From the NCBI GenBank assembly GCA_009617715.1, contig VTFK01000522.1:1-64000 (forward strand): a stretch of 64,000 nucleotides of DNA, given 5' to 3'. This DNA comes from Plectrocnemia conspersa (Eukaryota > Arthropoda > Insecta > Trichoptera > Polycentropodidae). The notes beneath the pieces are model-generated. The model did no database searches and was not told the DNA's origin. It saw only the letters and a program-made list of their open reading frames with translations. The position numbers were made by a program, and so were the translations under genes. Shown here piece after piece: positions 45,822 through 56,959 of the stretch (the first letter of the stretch is position 1; every line of letters starts with the position of its first letter).

Positions 45822-46779
45822 AAATTAGAAAAATAAAATATTAGTTGATATGGCTTTGTTACATAATTTTTTTAATAAATAAAGATAAAAATTAAATTTT
45901 TGAAGTACTGGGTTAAATAAAAATATTTTTTTATCTTCATTCAGAAGAAAAAAATATTGTCATTTTTATAAAGCGAAAATAATTATAAAAGCAAAATATT
46001 TTATTTACAATAGCTTTAAATATATCTTGCCTTCGAATTTGTAATAAGGATTAATGTTTTCTCAATATCTATATTCGTTCGTAAAACTTTTTTTCACAAG
46101 TATACGGTCAGCTCCAAAGGAAAGTTTCAGAACAACTTAACGATTTAATTTAATAACATAAAAGCAATAAACCGGATCAAGCAGATGCAGTGCAATCGCA
46201 AAATCTTCATCTATAATATTACATACATCAACAGTATTACAATAGTTGTACAAAGAGTAGGTTGGAGTTGATCGCTAAGAATACTTTAAATGGCGCAATA
46301 AATCAATGCATTCGCACAACAATACTTGTATCGACCCTATATTTAAAAGGTACTTACCTTTTTCGGGAATAGTTTGAAGAGTGAGATAGATTCTGGATAC
46401 GTTGGCGAAGACCAGTGAATGATGACATAGATGAAACTTCTCACCAGGTACGTTTAAATGCGGAAACGTGACATCATGTGATGTAATAATTAAAATTATG
46501 TTGTCTGTCACAATGTACCGATTTGGTGAAAGAAGAGAATTTATTATTGGTGATAAATATTTGCTTGTCTTCTGTTTTCAGTAAGCTATTTGAAATATGT
46601 TTCTCTACCAGTCATTTTATATTTTTTGTGTATTTTACATAGTTTATGTTAAGATAATTAGTGAATATATTTTAAAAAATGGCACAGTTTTAATAGGCAT
46701 ATATTTTCGTTAGGTCTTATTATGCAAATAAAAATAAAGTATATCATTCTAAATTTTGAGTCGTTTCTAAGAAATTTCT
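45822..46779. other. AT-rich spacer, nothing recognised
   Basis: A 78-codon minus-strand stretch (46275-46511) begins with GTG and has no domain. Otherwise featureless. Confidence 0.4.
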
Positions 46780-47310
46780 CGTCTCGACGCCCGCCGTGCA
46801 AAATTTATCTCGAAACAGGGCCTTTAATTTGGTTGAAGAATTCAGGCGAATTTATACGGCGCTTTCACGGCTAACCCCTTAACTGCCGCATAAATTTGGC
46901 AAATTCAGATAAATTGCGCGTCATAAATTCGCTTTATTTTATATCTGAGCATAATTAAGCGATAAGGTCGGCTCTCGTAAATTTACAACTACCGATCGGC
47001 TCGAGATCATCCCCAGGTATTACGAAACACACGCGCGCTATGCTACACAGTTTCACCGCTGAATTTTTACCCGCCTCATATTAAATTTTACAAATAGTAT
47101 TCATGAAAAATATAAACATGTCGCCGACGTTACGGCGAACGTAAGTATGCAGAGTGATGCCATAAAGGGGGAACTTTTATTCGCAAAAAATGCAGAAATA
47201 CTGTAATGCGTTCCGATGCATTACTATTCTCCGCGACGAAGCGAAACTTTAACTTCATAATTATGCGAAATAAATTCTTGCAGAATACAGCGGTGTCGGA
47301 ACAAGTTTGC
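46780..47310. other. GC-richer island, candidate conserved non-coding block
   Basis: Raised GC and CpG between about 46780 and 47300, with AATTTATC/AAATTCG strings. No long frame. Single-copy. Confidence 0.3.
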
Positions 47311-48349
47311 TTTTATCGTCTCAAATTATGAACACAGAACAGCTGGCTGATTTTTTCAGATCTCAGACACCAACAGTCTTTTGATCGTTTGATCGGCTTC
47401 AACGGAATCCGTTCCGTTTTTGTTATTACATCGAATAACTTTTTATTTAGTTAAATATTTTTATAATTCAGCATATATGGCTTACTGAATGTTCTGCTAA
47501 TGATACTAAACACGAGAAAAGCATTCATCTCAAACGCATTTCCCGAATAAAAAATATATTTGTTCACAAAATTTTATTTCAAATGTGCTTCTAAGGTAAA
47601 AAACGAATAATAAAAAAATGGTTTTCGAATTTCTTTATATTATGAAATTCAGTTTAATCAAGTCTTCGATGTTTTACAAAAAAAAAAAGTTCGACTAATA
47701 CAAATGATTTTTTAATTTCGTTTATCTACCATAAAAATTACACTTAAAAAATTATACTAAAACTAAACTTTATTGAGTGTTTTATTTAATTTCATATGAA
47801 ATTTAAAAAAAAAATAAATTAACTATAATTTGTATGCTTTTAATTTGGTGTTCCTCTTCAGAAAATATAACTTTAAGAAAACACGAAATTACTAAGGAAC
47901 ACATCAGGCCTCGTTATTAAATTTAAAATATTCTTTCGCTGGGTAACGAAGTAGGTTGAATACTTTTCTGAGCATCAAATAAAAGATCCAATTTTTTTTG
48001 TAGACTCGTATATGAAAAATTTTTCCTTCAGTGTTTTCGAATTAAAAGTTTTTTCTCGATGTCTCTCAAGGAACTTATTATTCGATTCCTACATATCTCC
48101 TTTAAGAGTAACGCTCTGATTGACCGTCCCTACTCTTAAACATTTTTTTAATAAATTATTTATGTAATTCTGCAAGACTAAGAAGTAACTAGTTCTGCGG
48201 TTATAATTTAATATATTTTAAAATATAATAAGAACACATGAATTATTTATAAAAACTATGAAGCATGTTAAAAATAAGGAAAACAAAAATTACAATTATT
48301 TGGTGGTATGATATATGAGTGTAAGTGTATTTATTAACCTAATTTTATT
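47311..48349. other. AT-rich spacer, nothing recognised
   Basis: AT-rich, with a run of A near 47680. No ORF, inverted repeat or family member. Confidence 0.45.
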
Positions 48350-48890
48350 CGATTAAATTTGCATGAATTTATAAAAAACATATTTTTTAATTTATTTGCA
48401 ATTATTTCTAGTTCATTTTAATGAATTATTAAGGGATTTAAATGCATTATATTTTGAAGAATTTGTGCCAAACCTAACAGAAAATGCTTTAGGGATGTTT
48501 ATTCATTAGCAAATTTAATTTCTAATTTATGTACCTGATAAATTTAGTATTTATAATTGATTTTGGTTATCAATATTAGTTATTATTTTGGTAGAATTTT
48601 AGTTTTCATTTATATCGTTCGTGAATGGAAAATTTAACGGTTTTCTCATAGCACTATTTTTAATAACTTTTAGTAATTTTAATTTTAATTTAATTGTAAA
48701 TCCTTAAACGCAGACATAGGTATATGTTAGATGACTATGAATATGCGCATAATAAATGTTGTAAAAAAAATATGATATAATCCATATGGTTATAAAACTA
48801 AGTACACCCAAGAATTTGATATTATCACCAAGAATTATTTACAGTGATTGTGATATCAAAATTATAATTAAATATCATATTTATTTTTTA
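48350..48890 (+). repeat. Dispersed AT-rich repeat family R, copy 2
   Basis: GCAATTATTTCTAGTTCATT, GAATTTGTGCCAAACCT, AAATTTAGTATTTATAATTG, GTAGAATTTTAGTTTTCATT, AAACGCAGACATAGG and CAGTGATTGTGATATC occur in order, matching 53735-54780 and the inverted copy at 9867. The right end (48802-48885) recurs beyond the LINE at 50027-50111. This suggests the LINE was inserted into this repeat with a long duplication. Confidence 0.65.
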
Positions 48891-50010
48891 TTTATTTTTC
48901 GATTAAATTAAGACCATCGTGGCCTAACAGGCTACCCCAATGCGCCACGATGGTCAAAAGCAAATTATAAATTTATAAAACATAAAAAAACGTATATATA
49001 TAAATAAATATAACAATACTTAAACATAACTAATAAACATATCAAAATTAAAAGATATAAACCGGATCAGATCCTCGTAGCTAACATTAAATAAATCAAT
49101 TTTCAATGCCAGCGTATTAAGGAGCCGTATGGCCACAGCTATAGGCGAGTCGGCAAGTGCGGATGTCCTAGCCCTAACTCCCATCAAAAGAGGTCTCGAT
49201 CGTGATTCTCGAAAATGTTCCGGAACCCAAAACTGGAATTCCTCGAGAATAGCTGGATTGTCGACAGCACCTTTTAGTAGTTTGAAAAAATGCTTAGCGA
49301 CATACAGCTTTCTGCGAGAATTCAGCGAATCATATCCCAACGCTCCTAAAAGAAAGGCGCTGGGATATAAGAACGGATAATAACCAAATGTCCTTTTGTA
49401 AAGGTATCTTAAATACCTTTTTTGAATTTTTTCTACTAAAAGGGAATATTTGGCTATTCCGGGATTCTAAATTATAGATCCCGATTCAACAATGCTACGA
49501 ACTAAGGTGTCATAGAGGATGCGAATAGCTGACGGATCATCAAAGTGAAAGGCATTCCTCATAACAAAGCCGAGCATCTTGGAAGATTTATCACAGACGT
49601 CGTGTATGTGTAGAGAGAACCTCCATTTGCTCTCGAAAGTGATTCCGAGATCTTTAATGGAAGTTTCTCTAGTCAAATTGTTACCACCGAGATGGTAGAA
49701 ATAAGCTGATGGCGAACGGGATCGAGAAAATGACACAGTATGGCACTTTCCGACACTAAAGGGCAGACGGTTAACGGAAGCCCATCTCCACAGATAGTCT
49801 AAATCACTTTGTAGAGAGAAGGAGTCCGCAACAGATCGAATGCATTTATATAATTTTAAATCATCTGCGTACAGAAGAAAACTTTAATTTTTAATTGCTG
49901 TATTTATGTCATTAATAAATAACACAAAAGCAGAGGTCCCAAATTGGATCCTTGAGGAACCCCCGAAGGGGTAAAATATTCTTTTGACAATCGGCCACCA
50001 TAGGCCACCA
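48891..50010 (-). mobile_element. LINE-A copy, minus strand, 5'-truncated
   Basis: The hairpin (48912-48955) and 3' UTR are followed, reading the minus strand rightward, by the ORF2 C-terminus. ORF 49020-49340 contains EEFQFWVPEHFRESRSRPLL and SALADSPIAVAIRLLN. Then come the thumb (49467-49736, ETSIKDLGITFESKWRFSLH) and SFLLYADDLKLYKC near 49845-49885. The 5' end lies in the GG-rich motif B region near 50008. Frameshifts separate the parts. Confidence 0.85.
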
Positions 50011-50024
50011 TATTTTAGTTTATC

Positions 50025-50111
50025 TAAAAGTACACCCAAGAATTTGATATTATTACTAAGAATTATTTACAGTGATTGTGATATTAAAAGTATAATTAAA
50101 TATCATATTTT
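50025..50111 (+). repeat. Family R fragment duplicated beyond the LINE
   Basis: AGTACACCCAAGAATTTGAT followed by ATTATTACTAAGAATTATTT and CAGTGATTGTGATATT matches 48802-48885 at about 93%. The reverse complement reads NIKFLGVLLDK, the shape of the FLGV motif in LINE reverse transcriptase thumbs. Family R may therefore itself be an old LINE piece. Confidence 0.6.
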
Positions 50112-51170
50112 CGGTTTATTTTTCATTAATTTTTAATTTTCTTAATCTTATCTATTGTCAGAATCTGTTTGTATACAGAGATTCGAATTCATTCTAGATA
50201 ATATATTTTCAGATAACTTAACAATTTTATTTTTCGAAGCAAGTTAAAATATATTAGACCTATTTGAAGTATTTAAAAAATTGAAAAATGCCTTATTTTC
50301 TCCAACCTCTTTGATATTATTCCAACCTTCTGATTAATTTTCAGTATTCATTGTGGTATAAAAATTGATAAAAATTGTGAAGTTAATGACATTTAAAACT
50401 AAATAAATAAAATATAACTTTCTTAGCCAAAAATAATTATTAAAGACTAAAAAAAAACACTTATTTTTTATAAATAATAATTCACTACTTTGAGTTACTA
50501 AAATCAAATGAATGTTTTAAATTCACGTGGAAAAATAATATTGATTACAATCGATTCAGGCGTGTAACGGAAGCAATTGTTTCACAACGGAGCGATTCGA
50601 CAAATTGAATGGCATTCGAGTTTCATCCGAGATTTTTTACGAAAAACATCTGCTACATTGTTTTGACAATGAGCACGAACACAACATAATATCCTCAATG
50701 TTAAAAAATTATAAGCATTGCTGTACTAAAGAGACTCGAATCGAACAAAATGCACAACAATAAAAATATTTTTTTAAACGAATCTAATTTTTATCTAAAA
50801 ATATTAACCGTTTAATTAAAATATTTAAAACTATGTTACAAAGGTAAAAAAATTGATTTTCAAATTATGCAAATAAAAAATCCCTTAATTTTATACTGCT
50901 CAACAATCAAAGCATATCAGTACTACCAACCTTGAGGATAACTTTAGTATGACGTAGTAAATCTTTTTCAATATTCATTAAATTATAAATCAAATAAATA
51001 ATAGCCTTGCAACTTGTATTAAATTTTAAATCTAGAAATTGATTTTATTGTCTTTTATATATTTGGGGCAAGTTTCACATTACTAAATTAATAACATTAA
51101 AATTGAGCGGTTTCATAATTGTCTAAGGAACACTTAATACACATTGTCCGAGAAATGATTTTAGCTGACC
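50112..51170. other. AT-rich spacer, nothing recognised
   Basis: AT-rich, with a small GC-richer patch near 50530-50660. No ORF or repeat member. Confidence 0.45.
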
Positions 51171-52070
51171 GTAGTTTAATTACATTTCTGTTGCTCATTT
51201 ACAAGTAAATAAACATCGCTTAGCAAGCAACTCTGTTAGTTAAAGCATCATAGTAAAGCGAGTCGGTTAACTCGAGTTTGTGTGTTATTGTCTGTTTACG
51301 GAGATCGATTAATGTAATTGAACGACTGCAGTTATGCTTCAAAGTTAGCTACTAACCCGTTTTGTAATAAATTTCATTGTAATATAACGGAGAGATAAAT
51401 AAAAAGAGAATAAGATTTATGCCGTAATAATGTAATATGAAAACGGTAGGTAAAGGAGAGAAGATCCTAAATCAAAGTTTCCTTCCTCTCGACGGCAATG
51501 ATGCAATTTAATCTCGCGTTAAATCTCTCTAACGTTGCACCTGTTTCAATTTATTATCGCAGAAGAGACAATAGCCCGGAATATAAATCTCTACGTTTAA
51601 CCCGATGCGATAGAGGCTCAGGTGTGCCACGCGTGATTAACATAATAACGCTTTAATCGATAACCTCAATTTTAGTTAAGCGCTACTTTCGATATTGTAA
51701 TCTGAGTATGTTACAACGGTATGTTTATATAATAGTAATTTGTCCCGCCGCGAAAATAAAATATGATTAGCTAATCTTTTTGAATCGAAGCGAACCGAGA
51801 AAAAGAATCCACCCTCTGGAACAAAGTTAGGGCACGTAACGTCACGGTTCGTTAGATAACTACCTGGTAGGTAAATGTGTCATATACATACGCACGTGCG
51901 TCAACTCCTCGAAGGTTTCATCTTGGAAAAAATGCCACCCGATAGCGTTTATTTTGGGGGAGTCTCTTTTCACGATTGCAGTATCCTTTTACCGCATACC
52001 ATATACGGATTTCCCAATACGAGGGTTGACATAAAAAAAAGATTTAAATACGACGAAAGACGTTAAATAT
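51171..52070. other. GC-richer island with a 63-codon ATG frame
   Basis: GC is raised over about 900 bp with frequent CpG. The plus-strand frame 51875-52066 starts at a true ATG and encodes MCHIHTHVRQLLEGFILEKM, then PPDSVYFGGVSF and further residues. I recognise no domain or splice context, so a gene is possible but unsupported. Confidence 0.25.
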
Positions 52071-52479
52071 ATTACATATTATTTTACTATTATTTATCTA
52101 GATACTTGTTCTGCAAAACGCAACTACTTTAAAAAAAATAATACGGTTTTATTTGTAAAAATTGACTTTAAAAATTACTATAAATATTTTACGCATTAAA
52201 TATTATTAACACAATATTTACAAGGATCGATTATTACAAAAAAATCATAATTAAATAAAAGGGTGAATATAAATGAATAATATATTTTTTCTTGGTAATT
52301 CTTATACGAAATAAAATCCAGAAGACAATATTTTGAAAATAACATCTACGCTGTCGATTCTCACTTGCTCAATATTCGCAATGCCACGTCTTTTTTAATT
52401 TTATTATATTTTTTCAGCATCTTTACAAAGATTTTTTTTCAAATAAAGCATTGTTTAAAAATATATTTAAATAACGCAT

Positions 52480-52990
52480 ACATGTAGATTAGCGGATAAT
52501 CTCGAATCGAGCGGACAAGTCCGTAGACTTAGCCGAAATCTTCCCCTGGGCCGTAAACGTAGTACGCTCCAAGTTTTTATCGGTCGTTCTGCTTAACGAC
52601 GCAACTTTGAGTTTTTACGAGCTCTCCGTTCATTAGCGAGCCTACGAAACATTTTCAATTTTTCACGCAAATAAACGCGCGACACTATCGAATAAATAAC
52701 GCTAACCCTTTGCCGGAAAGATAGCGATCTGGAATTGTTTCGGCCAGGCATTCAAGCCCCGGCAGGAAGTCGTCATATTTCAGCCCGGCTAAACTTTTTA
52801 TCCTCGTGCATGTCACCGTGGAGCACTTTGTCTCGCCAGATGCTATCTTGTCTCCGAACTTCTATAATAATTGCTCAATAAAACTTGCCTGCGTGCCGAC
52901 GCAATCATTGCACGTTACAATTTTTATACACTCGTACGTGCCGGCATAGACAAAATGGCGTATTGCACGTTAAAAAAACTTTTACGACCG
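52480..52990. other. GC-richer island, candidate conserved non-coding block
   Basis: One of the sharpest composition rises in the window, bounded by AT-rich flanks. It contains ATGTCACCGTGGAGCACTTT near 52810. No frame has a domain. Single-copy. Confidence 0.35.
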
Positions 52991-53287
52991 CTTTTAGCGC
53001 ACCAATTACAAAATCATTATTTTTTTTATTATGTTAAATATTAACACCTTACATTAATACTATATGATTGTTTATCGCACTAGTTAAAAAAAACAGTTAA
53101 TATCTTCTATATCATTTTTGCTTTAAAATTTAATCGCTCTACGTTAAAATTGTTACTCTGGTAATTATATTGTTTTGTTTGATCGATATATAAATAAAAC
53201 AAAAATATTTAAAAATAATTGTTAAAAATTAAACTTGTTTATTTATAAGCTCGAGATATTAAATTCTTTTGTTTTTATTCGAAAACA

Positions 53288-53400
53288 AGATGTCCGGCAG
53301 CAACGTGACAGTCGTTTATTAAAACAATTTTCATTCATTTTGAATGTGCTTTGATTGATTTGAGTGAATATAAATATTCGGAATGCAAATAAACTAGGTA
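53288..53400. repeat. ~110-bp dispersed repeat, copy 2
   Basis: Same family and orientation as 1903-2015: ATGTCCGGCAGCAACGTGAC, then GATTTGAGTGAATATAAATA and ATGCAAATAAA. Confidence 0.6.
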
Positions 53401-53563
53401 CGTTTTAAATATAAGCATTTGTAATACATACATAATGATCGACCGCGTGGCTATATTTTGCATTCAGGGTTCACACCGATTTCAATTCAGTTACCATCGA
53501 AATTTTTCTGTGAAATAATGTGATATAAATAACTCACTAAGCGGTTGCAATTTATTACATTAA

Positions 53564-53580
53564 ATATATATATATATAAT
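53564..53580. repeat. (TA)n microsatellite
   Basis: Short TA run in AT-rich DNA. A similar run lies near 53713. Confidence 0.8.
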
Positions 53581-53734
53581 AAAAAAGTATATATTTATGA
53601 AAATATAATAAATACACTCGAAATATTTAATGTTAAATTTTAAAAGAACAAATTTCAAAAATAGGAAACATGTTAAAGAAAAACAAAAATAATAAGTACA
53701 TAATGAAATAATATATATATATATTATTTATTTA

Positions 53735-54780
53735 CCTAATTTAATTTGATTGGAGTTGTATAAATTAATTAAAAAAATATTTTTCAATAAATTTGCAATT
53801 ATTCCTAGTTGATTTTTAAATTATTTGTGCTAAACTTTATATAAAATAGATAAGGGATGTGTAAATCATCAGCAGATCTAATTTCATATTTATGTAGCTC
53901 TTTTCCAAATTTAAATTTAGTATTTATAATCGATTTTCCTTTAAACATTTTTTTGATTACCGTTATTAGTTTTTTTTGGGGCGTAGCCCTATGGTGGATG
54001 ACCTCGCGGCTCCTATTAGATTAACTTATAATTACAATTTTCATCAGGGCTCTATGGCTGCGTGCGGCGAGTGGCTTGGGAGTTCCAGGAGTGATTTTCT
54101 GGTCTGTTGGTGAGGGCGCGTGGCTGGTTTCTCTGGATGGCTGCTGGTAGATCTTGGCTCTCTGGTTGTCTGCGTCGCTGGCTCTGCTGTCTCTTGTCTC
54201 GTGCCTCAGCCATCTCATATCTCGAACCGTTTGCCTTGGGCCGTTTCCTGACCGTCTCGTATCGTTTTGTCACAAAAAGTATTCTCTTAACGACCCGTGT
54301 TGTGTGTGGTCAAAATAAATCCCTCTTGTGCCATGATTTTTGTATCATTGTTAATAAATGAACGTTTTTGATCACGGTCATTAACAATGAGACAATCGCC
54401 CTTTTAAATGTGCCTATATGTGTGGTCGCCACATTTTATTTTTTAGTAGAATAGTTATAGGTAAAATTTTAGTTTTCATTTATGTCTTTCTTGTGAGCAT
54501 CGAAAGGCAAACATAGCCCAGCCCTATTTTGAATAACCTGAACTAATTTTAAGTTAATTTGTAAATTCCCAAACGCAGACTATGAATATGTGCAAAATAA
54601 ATCTAGCTTTATACGATACTGTATTTTGAAACCTGTATAAAATTTTTGACATTAGTAAAAAAAAATTGATATAATCAATATGATAAAAAAACTTTTAATT
54701 TGTATTTAAAAGTAGACCTAAGAATTTAATTTTACCACTTTTTGTGTTAAGATAAAAACTTACAGGGATTGTAATATCAA
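53735..54780 (+). repeat. Dispersed AT-rich repeat family R, copy 3, LTR-interrupted
   Basis: GCAATTATTCCTAGTTGATT, TTTAGTATTTATAATCG, GTAAAATTTTAGTTTTCATT, CCAAACGCAGACTATG and CAGGGATTGTAATATC follow the same order as at 48350-48890. The alignment is interrupted only by the insert at 53977-54433. Confidence 0.6.
53977..54433. mobile_element. Probable solo LTR
   Basis: A GC-richer 457-bp block begins TGGGGCGTAGCC and ends GGTCGCCACA, so it has the TG...CA ends of an LTR on either strand. Short T-rich duplications (TTTT) flank it. It is absent from the matching position of family R copy 2. AATAAA strings on the plus strand at about 54313 and 54352 favour plus orientation. A minus-strand open stretch (54021-54273) rich in R, Q and P covers most of it but has no recognised domain. 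The superfamily is not determined and no internal retroelement sequence flanks it. Confidence 0.55.
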
Positions 54781-55335
54781 ATTATCAATATTTTTTTTGA
54801 TAAATTGTTAATTGTAATGATTAAGCAATACCTAATTTTATTACTAATCATTGCATTATACAAGCGTTATGTTAAAAAGAATATATTTATATCAAGTAGT
54901 AGAAAAAAATTTTTAAATAGTCATTTTAGGCAAAAAAACAGAAATTTCAATCATTATAAGAATAATGTGGAACAGAAAATAGCGAACTTTTGTTGCATAA
55001 TATGGCTTAGCCTTTAGCTTTAAACAATAAGTGGAACAATATATAAACAACTAGATGATAAAACTGGGATGCTTTACTTTGCTTTTCTATGTGATATCAC
55101 ATTAAAGGTAAATCAATTAAAATTAAAACTTCAAGGAAAGCAAAAGTCAATAATCGATTTGAGAAATAAATAAAATATTTTAATCCAAACTTTCATTGTA
55201 TAAACAACAATTAAAATAATGTAATTTAAAATTTAAAATAATTTTAGATTTGCAAAATACTGTGGTTAATAAATATGCCCCATATTGATGTTTTTAAAGC
55301 GGGATTCAAGGATTTCTATAAATTAAAGATTGCTA
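54781..55335. other. AT-rich spacer, nothing recognised
   Basis: AT-rich. A 70-codon plus-strand stretch at 54805-55017 has a lysine- and isoleucine-rich composition typical of chance frames here. Confidence 0.45.
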
Positions 55336-55852
55336 TAGTCCATCCAAGATGTTAGCTCCCATCATCGTTGTGTTGGAAATAAGGGTGCAAGTACGCATGC
55401 ATGCATACATATACAGTTTTCCGCGAATTTGTTTACAATGATAGAAGAACGTTACCAATACTAAATCAGGGCTGTTTTTAGAGTAGGGAGACCATACGTT
55501 GGAAATTGAATTAAAAATAAAAATGTGTTATATTTTTATAATAAATTATTGTAATGTTGTGGTATCTTGTAATCAATAAAACAATTCCTGTAATATTCTG
55601 TTGGTATTTTTAAAAATATTATATTAAACAGATTTTCAACCCAAAGAATGATCCCAAAATTGCTCTTATGTTTTTGAGTTAAATATGTATATAAATAAAC
55701 AAAATAAGCAAGAAGGCGATACTTTACGTTTTTTCTTAACAAATTAAATTCAAAAAAAGGAAAAATTAATTGAACGTGTAATTTCACATGGTCGCCATAA
55801 AATATTTTTCACTAATACTATATTGATGAGCGTTCACATCTTGAACGGACTG
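55336..55852. mobile_element. TA-flanked MITE, copy 2
   Basis: TAGTCCATCCAAGATGTTAG at the left is inverted at the right (rc CAGTCCGTTCAAGATGTGAA), with TA on both sides (55334-55335 and 55853-55854). The interior matches 28543-29050 throughout, including AAGGGTGCAAGTACGCATGC and TGTTTTTGAGTTAAATATGT. No coding capacity. Confidence 0.85.
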
Positions 55853-55902
55853 TACATTTATGTCTTTTCCATTTAATGACTGTATAAAATTTAAAAAAAA
55901 AA

Positions 55903-55938
55903 CAGTCATAAATAATAATACTATTTATGGCTGTTTAC
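55903..55938. repeat. Small AT-rich hairpin
   Basis: AACAGTCATAAATA and TATTTATGGCTGTT form 14-bp arms with one G-T pair around an 8-nt loop. Possibly incidental. Confidence 0.5.
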
Positions 55939-56099
55939 TATTTTTTGAAAATATATTTTTATAGCAATTTTCATAATATGATGCAAAAAATACGAACCTC
56001 TTTTTCACTATAAAAATCGGTAATTAGTGTGTATATACATATGGTTTACATGGGAAAGCGTATTTTGTACGAACATGTCGCAGTAGACTATTTTGTAAG

Positions 56100-56480
56100 A
56101 CAACATCGATAAAAAGCAGTCCGTCTGTCTGCCAGTTCTTCCCGATCAATTGGTGTTGCACAATAGCTCCGACGATATCTGATGTTGCAGCCGAATTCAA
56201 TTTGATGTCGCCGTCAGATAAGAAGGCGGAAGGGAATGGGAGGAAAGGGAAGGAAAAGGAGAAGGAAAGGAAATCCAACGATAAACAAGCGCTCCCCGAT
56301 ACGTCCGGTGTTTTCGTTTTATTTCCATATTCGAACCGGCGCACCGGGAAATCGGCCGTTCCGGGAAATCGCCCAGCCGTTTATATCGCCAGTATCGCTT
56401 CATCGCCGACCTTACGTCTGCCGTTAATGTTCCGTTTCGGCCCTCGATACCCACAATTATTGTGATCGATTCGCAGAGAA
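56100..56480. other. GC-richer island with purine-rich run
   Basis: A purine-only stretch at about 56232-56272 (GGGAGGAAAGGGAAGGAAAA and onward) is followed by CpG-rich sequence. Overlapping open stretches of 63-106 codons exist on both strands, but their low-complexity content shows they follow from the purine run, so no gene is called. Confidence 0.3.
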
Positions 56481-56862
56481 TGTTCTATCACAAACGTATC
56501 GCTATAATACAATTTAGATGTATTTCCAGATAGCTTAGATTAATATTGCTCAACCTTTTTTGGTCATGCCCTACCAAAGCATCTCTAAAATCATAATGTC
56601 CTTCTAGTATAAAAAAAACATGACGTACATCAAAGATAAAAATAAAAAAAGGTATAGACATCATTATAAATTATAAAGAAATTGTTAAATAATAATAATA
56701 AGTACAACATATTTTTAAAACAAGCGAACTTGATATATAGAGCTTTTTATGCAGTTCTAGTTTTATAAATCTTTGTTTTTTTTTTAATTTTATAAATGAA
56801 CTCAATGAAGCGCCTTAAAACTCAATAAGCCGTCTATCATTTTATTTCTTAGATTAAATTAA

Positions 56863-56905
56863 GACCATCGTGGCCTGACAGGTTACCCCAATGCGCCACG
56901 ATGGT
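56863..56905 (-). repeat. LINE-A 3' UTR hairpin
   Basis: GACCATCGTGGC and GCCACGATGGTT form the conserved stem; the loop is ACAGGTTACCCCAATG-like. The equivalent hairpin at 48912-48955 has stem GACCATCGTGGC/GCCACGATGGTC. Confidence 0.85.
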
Positions 56906-56959
56906 TGAAAACAAATTTTAAATTTACAAAACAACAAAAACGTATATAAATAGAACAAT

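Noticed and set aside
49129..49380. 83-codon plus-strand open frame, repeated at 57067-57318
   Set aside because: It is the opposite-strand shadow of the LINE-A ORF2 C-terminus. Both copies recur only because the LINE does.
54021..54273. Arg/Gln-rich minus-strand frames
   Set aside because: They lie wholly within the probable solo LTR. One starts with GTG and no gag-like domain is visible.
56202..56465. Several 63-106-codon open frames on both strands
   Set aside because: They arise from a purine-only run with no stops in several frames. Low-complexity content and no domain.
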